DNA of 64,000 nt from Bacillota bacterium (GTDB lineage: Bacteria > Bacillota > Clostridia > Acetivibrionales > DSM-1351), in the NCBI GenBank assembly GCA_023441625.1, contig JAEZOA010000015.1:38178-102177 (forward strand), given 5' to 3'. Below the pieces are notes generated by a model that saw only the letters and a list, made by a program, of their open reading frames with translations, did not search any database and was not told the origin of the DNA. Of this stretch, positions 38,096-47,675 are shown piece by piece; within the stretch, counting starts at the first letter, position 1; every line of letters begins with the position of its first letter. A program made the position numbers and the translations under genes.

Positions 38096-39307
38096 ATGTT
38101 AAAGAATAAAACTGTTATTTTAGGTATTTCAGGAAGCATTGCTGCATACAAGATGGCAAATGTTTCTAGTCTTTTAAAAAAACAGCACTGCGACGTACAT
38201 GTGATAATGACTGAAAATTCAATTAACTTTATAAACCCAATTACTTTTGAAACCCTGACAAATAACAAGTGTCTTGTAGACACCTTTGATAGAAACTTTC
38301 AGTATAATGTTGAGCATGTAGCTCTGGCCAAAAAAGCTGATGTAATGCTCATTGCACCAGCATCTGCAAATATAATTGCCAAGCTGGCGAATGGGTTAGC
38401 TGACGATATGCTGACTACTACTGCATTAGCCTGTACCTGCAAAAAAATTATCGCCCCCGCAATGAATACAAATATGTATCAGAATGTGATTGTGCAGAAA
38501 AATATTCAAAAGCTGAAGGATTTCGGATTTACTGTTATTCCTCCTGAAACTGGTATGCTTGCCTGTGGTGATATTGGTACCGGAAAAATGCCAAATGAAA
38601 ATGTATTAATAGATTATGCACTGTCAGAAATAGCATTTGATAAGGATATGCTTGGATTAAAGCTCCTAATAACTGCAGGACCTACACAAGAGGCATTAGA
38701 CCCTGTCCGCTACATTACAAATCATTCCACAGGAAAAATGGGGTATTCTCTAGCTAAGATAGCTATGCTTAGAGGTGCAGACGTTACATTAGTGTCAGGC
38801 AAAACTAGCTTGGAGCCACCTCCGTTTGTAAAGATGGTAAATGTTTTAAGTGCTCAGGATATGTATGGTGCTGTCATTGAAATACTCAACGAACAGGATA
38901 TTGTTATAAAAGCTGCGGCTGTAGCCGATTATAGTCCTGTGGAAATAAGCAGTGAAAAAATAAAAAAATCTGCTTCTAATATGAGTATACAATTGAATAA
39001 AACAACAGATATTCTTAAGAAAATAGGAGAACTACGAGGAGATAAACAGTATATATGCGGGTTTTCTATGGAAACTGAGAATCTGGTTCAAAATTCTAAA
39101 ATTAAGCTTATAAGCAAAAATATCGATATGATAATTGCTAACAATCTTAAAGATCCAGGTGCCGGCTTTGGTACAGATACAAATATCGTAACTATTATTA
39201 CAGAGGATAAAGAAACTCCGTTGCAGCTTATGTCAAAGGATATGGTGTCCGAGCAAATCCTCACTGCTATTTTAGTCGATAGAAAAAGAAAAATCAGCAA
39301 AAAATAA
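38096..39307 (+). CDS. coaBC: Bifunctional phosphopantothenoylcysteine synthetase/decarboxylase
   Basis: Two-domain CoA-biosynthesis enzyme, 403 residues. The N-terminal flavin-dependent decarboxylase half (CoaC) has GISGSIAAYKMANV, the catalytic-region His in NVEHVALAKKADVMLIAPAS, PAMNTNMYQN and GMLACGDIGTGKM. The C-terminal ligase half (CoaB) starts near residue 185 with LLITAGPTQEALDPVRYITN and HSTGKMGYSLA, and continues AAAVADYSP. Start follows AAAAAGGAACG. The 280-base gap upstream holds only weak inverted repeats. Confidence 0.95.
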   Translation: MLKNKTVILGISGSIAAYKMANVSSLLKKQHCDVHVIMTENSINFINPITFETLTNNKCLVDTFDRNFQYNVEHVALAKKADVMLIAPASANIIAKLANGLADDMLTTTALACTCKKIIAPAMNTNMYQNVIVQKNIQKLKDFGFTVIPPETGMLACGDIGTGKMPNENVLIDYALSEIAFDKDMLGLKLLITAGPTQEALDPVRYITNHSTGKMGYSLAKIAMLRGADVTLVSGKTSLEPPPFVKMVNVLSAQDMYGAVIEILNEQDIVIKAAAVADYSPVEISSEKIKKSASNMSIQLNKTTDILKKIGELRGDKQYICGFSMETENLVQNSKIKLISKNIDMIIANNLKDPGAGFGTDTNIVTIITEDKETPLQLMSKDMVSEQILTAILVDRKRKISKK

Positions 39308-39308
39308 T

Positions 39309-39348
39309 AAAACGCCAATTAAGATTATCAAAGCTTAATTGGCGTTTT
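39309..39348. terminator. bidirectional terminator after coaBC
   Basis: A 15-bp perfect stem, AAAACGCCAATTAAG with CTTAATTGGCGTTTT, with a 10-base loop and A/T flanks on both sides. It separates coaBC from the convergent kinase operon. Confidence 0.9.
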
Positions 39349-39406
39349 TAATAACTCTGCTCGGGCTGGAAACTTATCTAAGTATCAATAAGTAACAATT
39401 TATTGC

Positions 39407-40372
39407 CTACTTGCCACTGATTTCATCAAAAGCCGCCCTAACTCTGGCAAAGTCTGGGATTGAAGGTATTGCACCTTTTTTCTCAGTACTCATTGCAGCA
39501 GCAATGTTAGCCATTAGCACAATCTCAGAAAGCTTTTCTTCTGATAGCTTATCGAAACTTACCCCATTATTTAAAAATCCAAATATAAGGGTTCCCCAAA
39601 AATTATCCCCTGCACCTGTTGTATCCACAACATTTGCTGGATACTCTGGAAAAGCACCCATGTACTTCTCTGTAGCATAAACACAGCCTTCAGGTCCCAG
39701 TGTTATGGCTACAAAGCTAAGATCATATTTAAGGAGTTCTTTTAAACAATCTTCAGGCCATGTTTTACCTGTAACCATTTGTGCTTCCTCAAGAGAAAGC
39801 TTAGCAATATTAGCATACTTTAATCCACATTTCATTGCTATTACTGCACTATCCTCACTATCCCATAAAAGTGCTCTGTAATTTGGGTCGAAAGATATTA
39901 TCTTCCCACAGGCTTTAGCATACTCAACAGCTTTTATTGTTGCCGAAAGTGATGGCTCATGAGTCATTGATAATGTTCCAAAATGAAAAACCTTACAATT
40001 CTTAATGAGTTCTAAATCAACTTCTTCTTCTGAAAGACATGTATCAGCACCATGATTTCTATAAAAGCTAAAGCTTCTGTCGCCCTTATCATCTAAGGTA
40101 ACAAATGCCAAGGTCGTATTATTATTCGGATCTGAAACAAGATTTCTGCAATCAATTGAAAGATCTAAAAGCTGTTTTCTTAAAAACTCCCCAAATACAT
40201 CCTTTCCTACCTTTCCAATAAAGGCACATTTAACTCCAAACTTAGATAGCACAGCCAGCACATTAGCTGGAGCCCCACCTGGATTCTGTTCAAAGCGTTT
40301 AACTAAATCATCGTTGGAACGAACCTGTGTAAAATCTATGAGAAGCTCGCCAAGAGCCACAACATCAATCAT
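39407..40372 (-). CDS. PfkB-family sugar kinase (fructokinase-like)
   Basis: Cytosolic kinase of 321 residues. It has the N-terminal GELLIDFTQV, the substrate-side FEQNPGGAPANVLAVLSKFG, and the C-terminal signature DTTGAGDNFWGTLIFGF with catalytic Asp. The sequence is most like fructokinases, but ketose or 2-keto sugar-acid substrates are possible. Start follows AGGTGA. It is the last gene of the LacI operon and replaces the FGGY kinase of the first locus, so the two loci probably phosphorylate different ketoses. Confidence 0.87.
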   Translation of the reverse strand: MIDVVALGELLIDFTQVRSNDDLVKRFEQNPGGAPANVLAVLSKFGVKCAFIGKVGKDVFGEFLRKQLLDLSIDCRNLVSDPNNNTTLAFVTLDDKGDRSFSFYRNHGADTCLSEEEVDLELIKNCKVFHFGTLSMTHEPSLSATIKAVEYAKACGKIISFDPNYRALLWDSEDSAVIAMKCGLKYANIAKLSLEEAQMVTGKTWPEDCLKELLKYDLSFVAITLGPEGCVYATEKYMGAFPEYPANVVDTTGAGDNFWGTLIFGFLNNGVSFDKLSEEKLSEIVLMANIAAAMSTEKKGAIPSIPDFARVRAAFDEISGK

Positions 40373-40403
40373 AATTCACCTAACTTTCAATAATTATTAT
40401 TTT

Positions 40404-41426
40404 TTAGAATATATCGATTAAAATCTTCATAGCTAAATCCTTAGATTCTTCAATAAACTTATATGCCTCAAGATAATCTTTAAATGCAAAATGGCGTGAT
40501 ATAAGTGGTGTTACTACAATTTTCTTATTAGCCATAAAACTTATTGCATCGTCAAAATCTTCTCTTTTATACATAAGAGTACCACGCAAAGTAAGCTCTC
40601 TGTCTTGTACAAGCCCAAGATCAACCCTTGGTATATCACCAAATACGCCCACCACCATTATAGTAGTACCTTTTCTAGCTATGGATACAGCCTGATCCAT
40701 TGTAGGTTGAATACCAATACATTCAAATATTGCATCGGCACCATCTTCACCAAAATTCTTTAAAACTGCTTCCTTTAGATCTTCCTTAGCTGTATTAACA
40801 CAGAAGTCTATTCCACACTCTTTAGCCTTTTGAATTCTATAATCACTTAAATCAGTTATCATAACGCTTGCTGCACCCATTGCTTTTGCAGCCTGAGCTG
40901 TGAGATTTCCAATTGGACCTGCACCAAATACCAATACCTTTTTGCCCTTGACATTTCCTAATCGCCTAACCGCATGAACACCAACAGCAACAGGCTCTAT
41001 AAGTGCACCAGAGTCAAGATCCAGCTCATCAGGTATGCGTATAACCTTTGATTGGTCTACTAGGAAATATTCCTGTGCCATTCCCTCTGTTTGAAATCCC
41101 ATTACCTTAAGGCTCTCACAAATATGATAATCTCCTTCTCTACACATTGCACACTTACCACAGAAAACTTGGGGCTGAACAGTTACTTTATCACCCGGAG
41201 CAAAATCTACAACTCCATTGCCACACTTTTCTACAATAGCAGTAACTTCATGTCCTTGAACAACCGGATATGAGGTATATGGATGTTTCCCGTGATAAAC
41301 ATGCATATCAGAACCACACACACCTATTCTTGCCATTTTAATTAATATCTGATTATCTCCTACCACTGGGACCTGTATATCCTCAAATATGATTTCACCA
41401 GGTTTTGTCATTGTTGCACGTATCAT
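40404..41426 (-). CDS. Zinc-dependent alcohol dehydrogenase 1 (polyol/sugar)
   Basis: Medium-chain dehydrogenase of 340 residues. Catalytic zinc ligands lie in GVCGSDMHVYHG and QGHEV; the structural zinc cluster is CGKCAMCREGDYHIC. The cofactor site is VFGAGPIGNLTAQAAKAMG followed by ITDLSD. Resembles sorbitol or L-idonate/galactitol-type dehydrogenases. Start has GGAGGAG upstream. It follows a second dehydrogenase by 24 bases in the LacI operon and probably interconverts a polyol or keto intermediate. Confidence 0.85.
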   Translation of the reverse strand: MIRATMTKPGEIIFEDIQVPVVGDNQILIKMARIGVCGSDMHVYHGKHPYTSYPVVQGHEVTAIVEKCGNGVVDFAPGDKVTVQPQVFCGKCAMCREGDYHICESLKVMGFQTEGMAQEYFLVDQSKVIRIPDELDLDSGALIEPVAVGVHAVRRLGNVKGKKVLVFGAGPIGNLTAQAAKAMGAASVMITDLSDYRIQKAKECGIDFCVNTAKEDLKEAVLKNFGEDGADAIFECIGIQPTMDQAVSIARKGTTIMVVGVFGDIPRVDLGLVQDRELTLRGTLMYKREDFDDAISFMANKKIVVTPLISRHFAFKDYLEAYKFIEESKDLAMKILIDIF

Positions 41427-41450
41427 ATAAGCTCCTCCATTAAATTAATA

Positions 41451-42458
41451 TTATTCAATCCCATTAGGGTAAAAAATTGTTTTAAGACCTGAATTACCAG
41501 ACACTATATCCTCAAAAAGTTTTGGTGCATCATCCAACAAGAGCTTCTTATCTACAAGGTCTATTAAATTAATCTTACCACTTTTAGCGAGCGAAACTGC
41601 TTTTCCAAATGTCTTTTTAAGTGCAAAGCTTGAACAAATTTTTAGTTCACGTTTAAAAATTTCATAAGGATTTATTTTTATTGCACTATTGTCAGGACAT
41701 ACACCAAAGAGGAGTAATGTACCCGAGTCCTTTACATATTTTATTTCACCCTCTATAACTCTTGGTACACCAGTGCAATCAATAACAACTTCAAAGGAAT
41801 TAACCAATCCAAGCTTTTCAAATTCTGCTGATGTGTAGGTGTGATCTGCTCCGAGTTTTTTTGCTAAAGCAAGCTTATCCTCAAAGAGATCAACAACAGT
41901 GACACTTGCCGCACCATTCATAGCAGCCAGCTGAGAATGCATAAGTCCTATTGGTCCAGCTCCAAATATAAGCACAGAAGCACCTAATGGTATAACTGCC
42001 TTTTCCTGTCCATAAACTACACAGGATAGAGGTTCCACCATTGAGGCCTCAGTGAAGGATAGTCCAGATATATCAAATACACAACGCTCTGGTACAGTCA
42101 AATACTGGGCAAAAGCACCATGTTTTTTAACACCAACATTCTGCATGTCTACACAAAAATTCTGACGGTTTTCTTTACAGGCATCACATGCCTCACAGAA
42201 TATGTTTGGGTCTGCTGCAACATGCTGCCCAACCTTAAACTTCGAAACATTTTTCCCAATGCCTGCTACAACACCAGAGAATTCATGTCCTGGAATTCTT
42301 GGGTAACTCCCAAAATATTCACCCTTGTATATATGGACATCAGTACCACAGACACCTGCTGCCTTAACTTCAAGCAGTATCTCATCATCAGCTGGAACAG
42401 GTATTTCGGCATCTCGTACTGTACCCATATTGGGTTTTTCAATAAAAAAAGCTTTCAT
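41451..42458 (-). CDS. Zinc-dependent alcohol dehydrogenase 2 (polyol/sugar)
   Basis: Medium-chain dehydrogenase of 335 residues, paralogous to its neighbour. Catalytic zinc residues are in GVCGTDVHIYKG and PGHEF. The structural cluster CEACDACKENRQNFC has all four cysteines. The cofactor motif is IFGAGPIGLMHSQLAAMNG followed by VVDLFEDKLALAKKLGADH, suggesting NAD. Start follows AAAGGGG. Two consecutive dehydrogenases suggest a two-step oxidation-reduction (for example polyol to ketose, or epimerisation through a keto intermediate). Confidence 0.85.
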   Translation of the reverse strand: MKAFFIEKPNMGTVRDAEIPVPADDEILLEVKAAGVCGTDVHIYKGEYFGSYPRIPGHEFSGVVAGIGKNVSKFKVGQHVAADPNIFCEACDACKENRQNFCVDMQNVGVKKHGAFAQYLTVPERCVFDISGLSFTEASMVEPLSCVVYGQEKAVIPLGASVLIFGAGPIGLMHSQLAAMNGAASVTVVDLFEDKLALAKKLGADHTYTSAEFEKLGLVNSFEVVIDCTGVPRVIEGEIKYVKDSGTLLLFGVCPDNSAIKINPYEIFKRELKICSSFALKKTFGKAVSLAKSGKINLIDLVDKKLLLDDAPKLFEDIVSGNSGLKTIFYPNGIE

Positions 42459-42504
42459 AATATAATCCCCTTTCTACTTCTGTTATCTAATTAATAATTG
42501 CTTT

Positions 42505-43809
42505 TTAAGCATCCATCTTTACTCCAAGTTCAACAAGTCTCTCACGAACTAATTCAGGAGACAATTCTCTTGGAGTAATATTGCCTTTTACTGCTAATGC
42601 TGCTGCAATACCTGTTCCTTGTCCCATTGCCATACATATTGTCATGACTCGGTAAGAGGCATGAGCCCTATGAGTTCCTGAAATACATCTTCCTGACAAT
42701 AGTAAGTTTTCTATTTTTAGTGGTATAAAGCATCTGTAAGGTATATCATAAGGTTGCACCTCTTCTGGTACTCCTTCTGCCTGTCCGCCACCTTCAGGAT
42801 TGTGTATATCTACAATAAAATTAGCATTATGAACAATAGCATCACTAAACTTCCTTCCTGCTGTTAAATCCCCATCCTGTAGAATATATTCACCAATGAA
42901 TCTTCGTGTTTCACGTACTCCGAGTGTTTCTGCACTTGAAGTAACATAGCATTTCTCATAACCCGGTACATGCTTTCGTAAGAAATCAACCAGTTGGTAT
43001 ATCTGATTTCTTAAAATCACCTCAGCTTTCATGAGATCATTAACGTTTGTGGCATCTATTCCATTAGCCTGTGTTGTATTAACACGTCTTTCTCCAGGGG
43101 TCACTGTGCGATGCAAACGAACCGAAGTCATAACCTCTGGCAGAAGACCCTTCTTAACACATTGAGCAGTGAAATCCAGGAATTTCTCATCTCCAAGCTT
43201 TACATCATCCACTTCACCGATACAAGTAATTGCACGCCTCTCATCCACACCAGTTATAGTAAACTCTAGTGTTGTGGGCTGCATTAGTCCGCCTTCTTCT
43301 CTTCCCTTCTCAAACTGTGCTCCAGAGAAAAATGCTACATCTCCATCTCCTGTTGCATCAATTATCACTTCTGCAGTTAATACATACATGCCCTGTTTAC
43401 CTGTTATCACAAGTCCTGTTACCTTATTATCCTCCATTATTACATCTGATATAGGCGATTGAAGATAAACCTCTACACCTGCATCATTTGCGAAGTTAGT
43501 CAGCACCTGTCTTGCTTTTTCCGCATCATGAGCCACTCCAACCACACCAAGTATATCGTTGTTTGGAACTCCTAAAAGCCCCATTAACTCATCACGCATA
43601 CCTCCAGGGGCAACCTCACCTAGAATTGGTCCAACAAGACCTACTGTTAGATTTCCACCTAATACACCATATCTTTCAATCAACGCAACAGATACGCCCT
43701 CACGAGCAGCTGCAACTGCTGCACATATGCCAGCCGGTCCACCACCAGCAACAATTACATCATAATGCTTTAGAGCATATAAGTTCTTCGAATATTTTAT
43801 TTCTGGCAT
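42505..43809 (-). CDS. FAD-dependent oxidoreductase, type B (second locus)
   Basis: A 434-residue flavoprotein, closely similar to the type B enzyme at 5310-6620. It has YDVIVAGGGPAGICAAVAAA, ERYGVLGGNLTVGLVGPILG, DATGDGDVAFFSG, LGVRETRRFIGEY and GRCISGTHRAHASYRVMTIC. Shared blocks run from end to end, so the two are true paralogues or co-transferred homologues. Start has AAAGGAG. It lies 36 bases after the type A gene, mirroring the order at the first locus. Reaction unknown. Confidence 0.85.
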   Translation of the reverse strand: MPEIKYSKNLYALKHYDVIVAGGGPAGICAAVAAAREGVSVALIERYGVLGGNLTVGLVGPILGEVAPGGMRDELMGLLGVPNNDILGVVGVAHDAEKARQVLTNFANDAGVEVYLQSPISDVIMEDNKVTGLVITGKQGMYVLTAEVIIDATGDGDVAFFSGAQFEKGREEGGLMQPTTLEFTITGVDERRAITCIGEVDDVKLGDEKFLDFTAQCVKKGLLPEVMTSVRLHRTVTPGERRVNTTQANGIDATNVNDLMKAEVILRNQIYQLVDFLRKHVPGYEKCYVTSSAETLGVRETRRFIGEYILQDGDLTAGRKFSDAIVHNANFIVDIHNPEGGGQAEGVPEEVQPYDIPYRCFIPLKIENLLLSGRCISGTHRAHASYRVMTICMAMGQGTGIAAALAVKGNITPRELSPELVRERLVELGVKMDA

Positions 43810-43845
43810 AATATTACTCCTTTTTTTATTTATTGTTTAAACAAA

Positions 43846-45222
43846 TTAGATTTTATCTAAAAAAACGTCCTGACTAATTAAGGTTTTTTGCAGTTTATTA
43901 ATTGATACATCTTCTGGCTTAACACCATCCTTAACACATATTGCTGCCGCTGTACCCGCTGCCTGTCCAATGCCAAAGCATGGTGGCATTACTCTAAAGG
44001 CTGAAACCGCTTCTGACGTGGCTGATATTGTCCTACCTGCAACAAGGAGATTGTCGCAATTATTGGGGACAAGGGAACGATAGGGTATGCCATACCATTT
44101 ATCTACCACAACATACTCTCCTCCAGACCCATCATCAGAATGTATATCTATTGCATTTGAACATAATAGAATATCATCTTCAAAGGTTTTTGAATTAATG
44201 ACATCCTCCATCTGAATTATATATTTACCTTCAATATGTCTTGTTTCTCTGACACCAATTACTGATCCGGTCTCCATCATCTTTGCATTCTCAAAGCCCG
44301 GCACATGGTCTCGAAGAAATTTAAAAACCTTTCTTGTCTGCTTACGACCTTCAATTGAAGCGCGAGTAAGATCTATACTCTTTGTGCCGTCTACACCAGT
44401 AACACGGGTTGTGTTAAGCTTCCACTCACCTTTTTGGTTTGTTTCATAGGTGCCCATTTCGTCACGTTTTATATCCCATTCTCCAGTCTTGCGGCCTTCT
44501 TCTATAAGCCAACTAAAAACACCAAAGAAAGGTCTACCCATGAGCTCCTTATTTTCTTCAACATTTTTATACACTCTATCTGAATCTACATTGCATACGC
44601 GGAAGAACATTGTAGTCGGTTGCATAGTATTATCTTTTTTTCTTCCCTTTATTGTAGGAACTCCAGCTTTTTCTGCAACATCAGCATCACCTGAACAATC
44701 GAGCACTATTTTTGCATTTATGGCGCATAGCCCTTCCTTACGTGCAGCGATGATGCTTTTTATATATTTGCCCTCAGTTATACAGTCTATAAATTGTGTG
44801 TAATAAAGAAGCTCTACTCCACTTTCTTGTAGCATATCTTCAGCTACTATTTTAAGAATTTCAGAGTCAAAGGGAGTCACATGAGAGTGTCCTTTTCTAA
44901 TAAACGATGCATATGAGGTCGCCCATTCAACCTTGGAAGGATGTATTGCACCTCCAGCTGCTTCAAGCCTTTTCACTAGCTCATCGTAAATACCTCTGAT
45001 TATTTGTTTCTCTCCTTTTCCGTCATAGCAGGTCATAAACGGGCCTACTAGTGCAGCCGTTGCCATTCCGCCTACAAAGCCACACTGCTCAATAAGCAAT
45101 GTTTTTGCTCCGTTTCTTGCTGCTGCAATCGCTGAAGCTATACCAGCAGGTCCACCACCAACAACCAATACATCAGGTGTATATATATCCTCGATCTTTG
45201 CCACATAATTTAGTTCTGCCAC
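43846..45222 (-). CDS. FAD-dependent oxidoreductase, type A (second locus)
   Basis: A 458-residue flavoprotein, closely similar to the type A protein at 3888-5261. It has [40 protein letters not shown], the shared GGAIHPS block, [25 protein letters not shown] and [15 protein letters not shown] start at 45222 is supported by AAGGAGG eight bases upstream. It is the first enzyme gene after the LacI regulator (gap of about 43 bases). Confidence 0.85.
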   Translation of the reverse strand: MAELNYVAKIEDIYTPDVLVVGGGPAGIASAIAAARNGAKTLLIEQCGFVGGMATAALVGPFMTCYDGKGEKQIIRGIYDELVKRLEAAGGAIHPSKVEWATSYASFIRKGHSHVTPFDSEILKIVAEDMLQESGVELLYYTQFIDCITEGKYIKSIIAARKEGLCAINAKIVLDCSGDADVAEKAGVPTIKGRKKDNTMQPTTMFFRVCNVDSDRVYKNVEENKELMGRPFFGVFSWLIEEGRKTGEWDIKRDEMGTYETNQKGEWKLNTTRVTGVDGTKSIDLTRASIEGRKQTRKVFKFLRDHVPGFENAKMMETGSVIGVRETRHIEGKYIIQMEDVINSKTFEDDILLCSNAIDIHSDDGSGGEYVVVDKWYGIPYRSLVPNNCDNLLVAGRTISATSEAVSAFRVMPPCFGIGQAAGTAAAICVKDGVKPEDVSINKLQKTLISQDVFLDKI

Positions 45223-45265
45223 TCAGTATTCCTCCTTGATAACTGTATATGTTTTGCAATTCTTA

Positions 45266-46255
45266 TTAGCACGACTTACGTACTATAAATTCAGCTGGAA
45301 GACTATATTCTGTATATGCCCCCTCAGGATTCTCTATTCTTTTAAGTACAAGTTCGGCTGCCATAGCTCCAAGCGTAGAAACTGGCTGCTTAATTGTAGA
45401 AAGAGGCGGATTAGTTATTGTAGCCCAATTATAATCATCAAATCCCACTATAGCCATACGTTCAGGAATAGGTATATTTTTGTTTGATAGACATTTTATT
45501 GCGCCTACAGACATTAAGTTATTTGAAACAAAAACTGCTGTAGCATCGGTTTTGGTCAGAAGTTCCTCTGTTAAGCTATAGCCACTTTCATACTTAGAAT
45601 TACCTCTCTTAATAAGATTTTCATCTATTTCTAACCCATTGTCCTCAATAGCTTGTTTATATCCTGAGAGTCTTTCAACTGTCGTACTTAAACCATCACG
45701 TCCTGCAATATACCCTATACGTTTATGGCCCCTGTTTATTAGCTCGGACACCGCCTTGTAAGTAGCACTTTTACCATCCACCATAACCACATCAGCCTGA
45801 GTCTTATCAGTTTTTCTATCAATAAAAACCATTGGATAATTTGAATCAGCAAACATTGACCTATAATCAAAATCACCACTTGTAGGTGCAATTATAATTC
45901 CACTAACAAGCTGTGCACTCATCTGAATTATCTGCTTTTTTTCTATAGTTAGGCTCTCTCCAGTATTACACAAAAAAAGACTGTAGCCTTTTTCACTCAA
46001 AACACCCTCTATCGCTTCTGCTACTTCGGTGAAAAAGAAATTTGAAATATCTGGTATTAGCAGTGCCACGGTCTTTGTTTTGTTTGTTCTAAGGCTACGG
46101 GCCATGGAATTTGGTACATATTTGAGTTCCTCCATTGCAGCCATAATTTTTTCTTTAGTTGAATCTGATACAAAGCGTGTATTATTTATAACATGAGATA
46201 CGGTTGCAACTGACACTCCTGCTTTTACCGCAACATCCTTTATGCTTGCAGACAC
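45266..46255 (-). CDS. LacI-family transcriptional regulator
   Basis: DNA-binding repressor of about 330 residues. The N-terminal helix-turn-helix with hinge is SIKDVAVKAGVSVATVSHVI, then NNTRFVSDSTK and YVPNSMARSLRTNKT. The rest is a periplasmic-binding-protein-like sugar domain (TKTVALLIPDISNFFFTEVA to IPERMAIVGFDDYNW). GTG 46255 is preferred because AAGGGGG lies upstream; GTG 46276 overlaps that site. Two operators and a promoter lie just upstream, so it represses its own operon, including both FAD oxidoreductases, until a sugar or intermediate binds. Confidence 0.88.
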   Translation of the reverse strand: MSASIKDVAVKAGVSVATVSHVINNTRFVSDSTKEKIMAAMEELKYVPNSMARSLRTNKTKTVALLIPDISNFFFTEVAEAIEGVLSEKGYSLFLCNTGESLTIEKKQIIQMSAQLVSGIIIAPTSGDFDYRSMFADSNYPMVFIDRKTDKTQADVVMVDGKSATYKAVSELINRGHKRIGYIAGRDGLSTTVERLSGYKQAIEDNGLEIDENLIKRGNSKYESGYSLTEELLTKTDATAVFVSNNLMSVGAIKCLSNKNIPIPERMAIVGFDDYNWATITNPPLSTIKQPVSTLGAMAAELVLKRIENPEGAYTEYSLPAEFIVRKSC

Positions 46256-46285
46256 GATACTTTCATCCCCCTTCACTTAAATATA

Positions 46286-46355
46286 CGTAAACGTTTGCCG
46301 TAAACGTTTACGTCTCTCTTAATTCAATAATAAAATATTTTGTTTATGCTGTCAA
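46286..46355 (-). promoter_or_regulatory. promoter with two LacI operators
   Basis: On the minus strand the -35 box TTGACA (46355-46350), a 17-base spacer and the -10 box TATTAT (46332-46327) form a good promoter. Immediately downstream are two operators, CGTAAACGTTTACG (46299-46312, perfect palindrome) and CGTAAACGTTTGC (46286-46298). Repressor bound there would cover the transcript start and early leader of the LacI operon. Confidence 0.85.
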
Positions 46356-46416
46356 GGATAACACGAATATTGTTCGAAGATTTTTTAATTTACTAGGTTA
46401 ATCTATTCACAATAAA

Positions 46417-46456
46417 ACCGCCGACCAAAGCGCTTTTTGCACCTTAAATCGGCGGT
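46417..46456 (-). terminator. terminator after the ABC-2 exporter operon
   Basis: On the minus strand ACCGCCGA and TCGGCGGT (arms 46449-46456 and 46417-46424) enclose a loop with a further GCGC pairing, followed by TTTTATTG. It lies about 55 bases beyond the last exporter gene. Confidence 0.75.
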
Positions 46457-46511
46457 AATGATTTTACAGCTTTTACATACTGTGCTAGTTCATTTTTACA
46501 ATGCTTTCCTA

Positions 46512-47675
46512 CTAGTTCTCACTCATTTGCTTTCTCTTACTAATTACAAGTGCTACTGAGAGAATCGCTACTGCAAAGCCTAGCTGTATAAGCATATACT
46601 GGAATATTGGTGTTAAATTTTCCATACTGAAATTTGTCATTTTTGAAATATCTGTATTAGCTTTGATATACCAATAAGCTGGAGTAAATTTAGCTATAGC
46701 AAGTACGCTTTTACTCAAAACCCATTGGGGTACGAAAGCACCACTAATAAATGCCATTCCGAGTGCTAAGGCATTTGTAACACCTGACTGTGCATTACTA
46801 GTTTTTACAAATAAACCTGCTACGAAACTTATACATAGTACAGCCATTGTAAATACAAATGAATTTATACAATAAAACAAACCACTCATTGTAAGCATCT
46901 CGCCTTTAATTATTGCAAAACCACAAATAATCATTAACGCCCAAACACCTATCGAAAAAATAATATTACCAAGTATTATTTGAAAATTGATAGAGGTATT
47001 TTTAATTGGAGCACAAAGGTTTCTTCTTCTCAGGTTTTTATTATTAAATACCATCATAATTGAAGTTACACCTAATACAATAGCACTGATTAGTGCATAT
47101 TCCAAAAAGTTAAAAAAGCTCTCAACTCCTGTACTCTTTGCCTCAGTTTCTCTTATTTCAACCTTAGTCTCATTTTTTAAATCATTAGCAACCAGTTTAA
47201 CTAATTCAGACTGTGTTATATCTTTATTTGTACTTATATATACCTTGGCTGTGTTAAGATATTGGTTTATAAGCAAATCAGTATAAACGCTGCGTGTAGT
47301 ACCGGTTATTACCGTTTTCCTTATTTCTACACTTTTACCTGACATGATATCCTTCGTAAAACCTTCTGGTACCCTTACAATATACTCCACGTTCTTAAAG
47401 AATAATGCATCCTGCAGCTTCTCAGTATTATTCTCAATTGATATATACTCGGAATAATTTCCTAAGTACTCTTTAAACCCCTCAACAAGTTTAGAGTTGT
47501 CATCTTCATTTATAAAGGCTACACGTGTTTTAGCTTGTGTAAAAGCTCCAACAGCAGTTGTTGAAGATGACATTTGGGAGGAAGCTATTGCAAGGGCAAG
47601 AAAAATAAAAATATATATTGAAAGTTGCATAGAATGCCCTTTTATTACTTTGAAATAGGTTTTAAATACTTGCAT
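46512..47675 (-). CDS. ABC-2 type exporter permease 2
   Basis: Integral membrane subunit of 387 residues. One N-terminal helix (LSIYIFIFLALAIASSQMSS) is followed by an extracellular region of about 150 residues and then five to six C-terminal helices (for example SALISAIVLGVTSIMMVFNN, ALGMAFISGAFVPQWVL). This YhgE/DrrB-like shape is typical of ABC-2 exporters for lipids, peptides or drugs. It overlaps the preceding permease gene by 14 bases. Substrate unknown. Confidence 0.82.
   Translation of the reverse strand: MQVFKTYFKVIKGHSMQLSIYIFIFLALAIASSQMSSSTTAVGAFTQAKTRVAFINEDDNSKLVEGFKEYLGNYSEYISIENNTEKLQDALFFKNVEYIVRVPEGFTKDIMSGKSVEIRKTVITGTTRSVYTDLLINQYLNTAKVYISTNKDITQSELVKLVANDLKNETKVEIRETEAKSTGVESFFNFLEYALISAIVLGVTSIMMVFNNKNLRRRNLCAPIKNTSINFQIILGNIIFSIGVWALMIICGFAIIKGEMLTMSGLFYCINSFVFTMAVLCISFVAGLFVKTSNAQSGVTNALALGMAFISGAFVPQWVLSKSVLAIAKFTPAYWYIKANTDISKMTNFSMENLTPIFQYMLIQLGFAVAILSVALVISKRKQMSEN

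Noticed and set aside
37810..38283. 157-codon minus-strand open frame before and over coaBC
   Set aside because: Partly antisense to coaBC, no ribosome-binding site and no recognisable domain.
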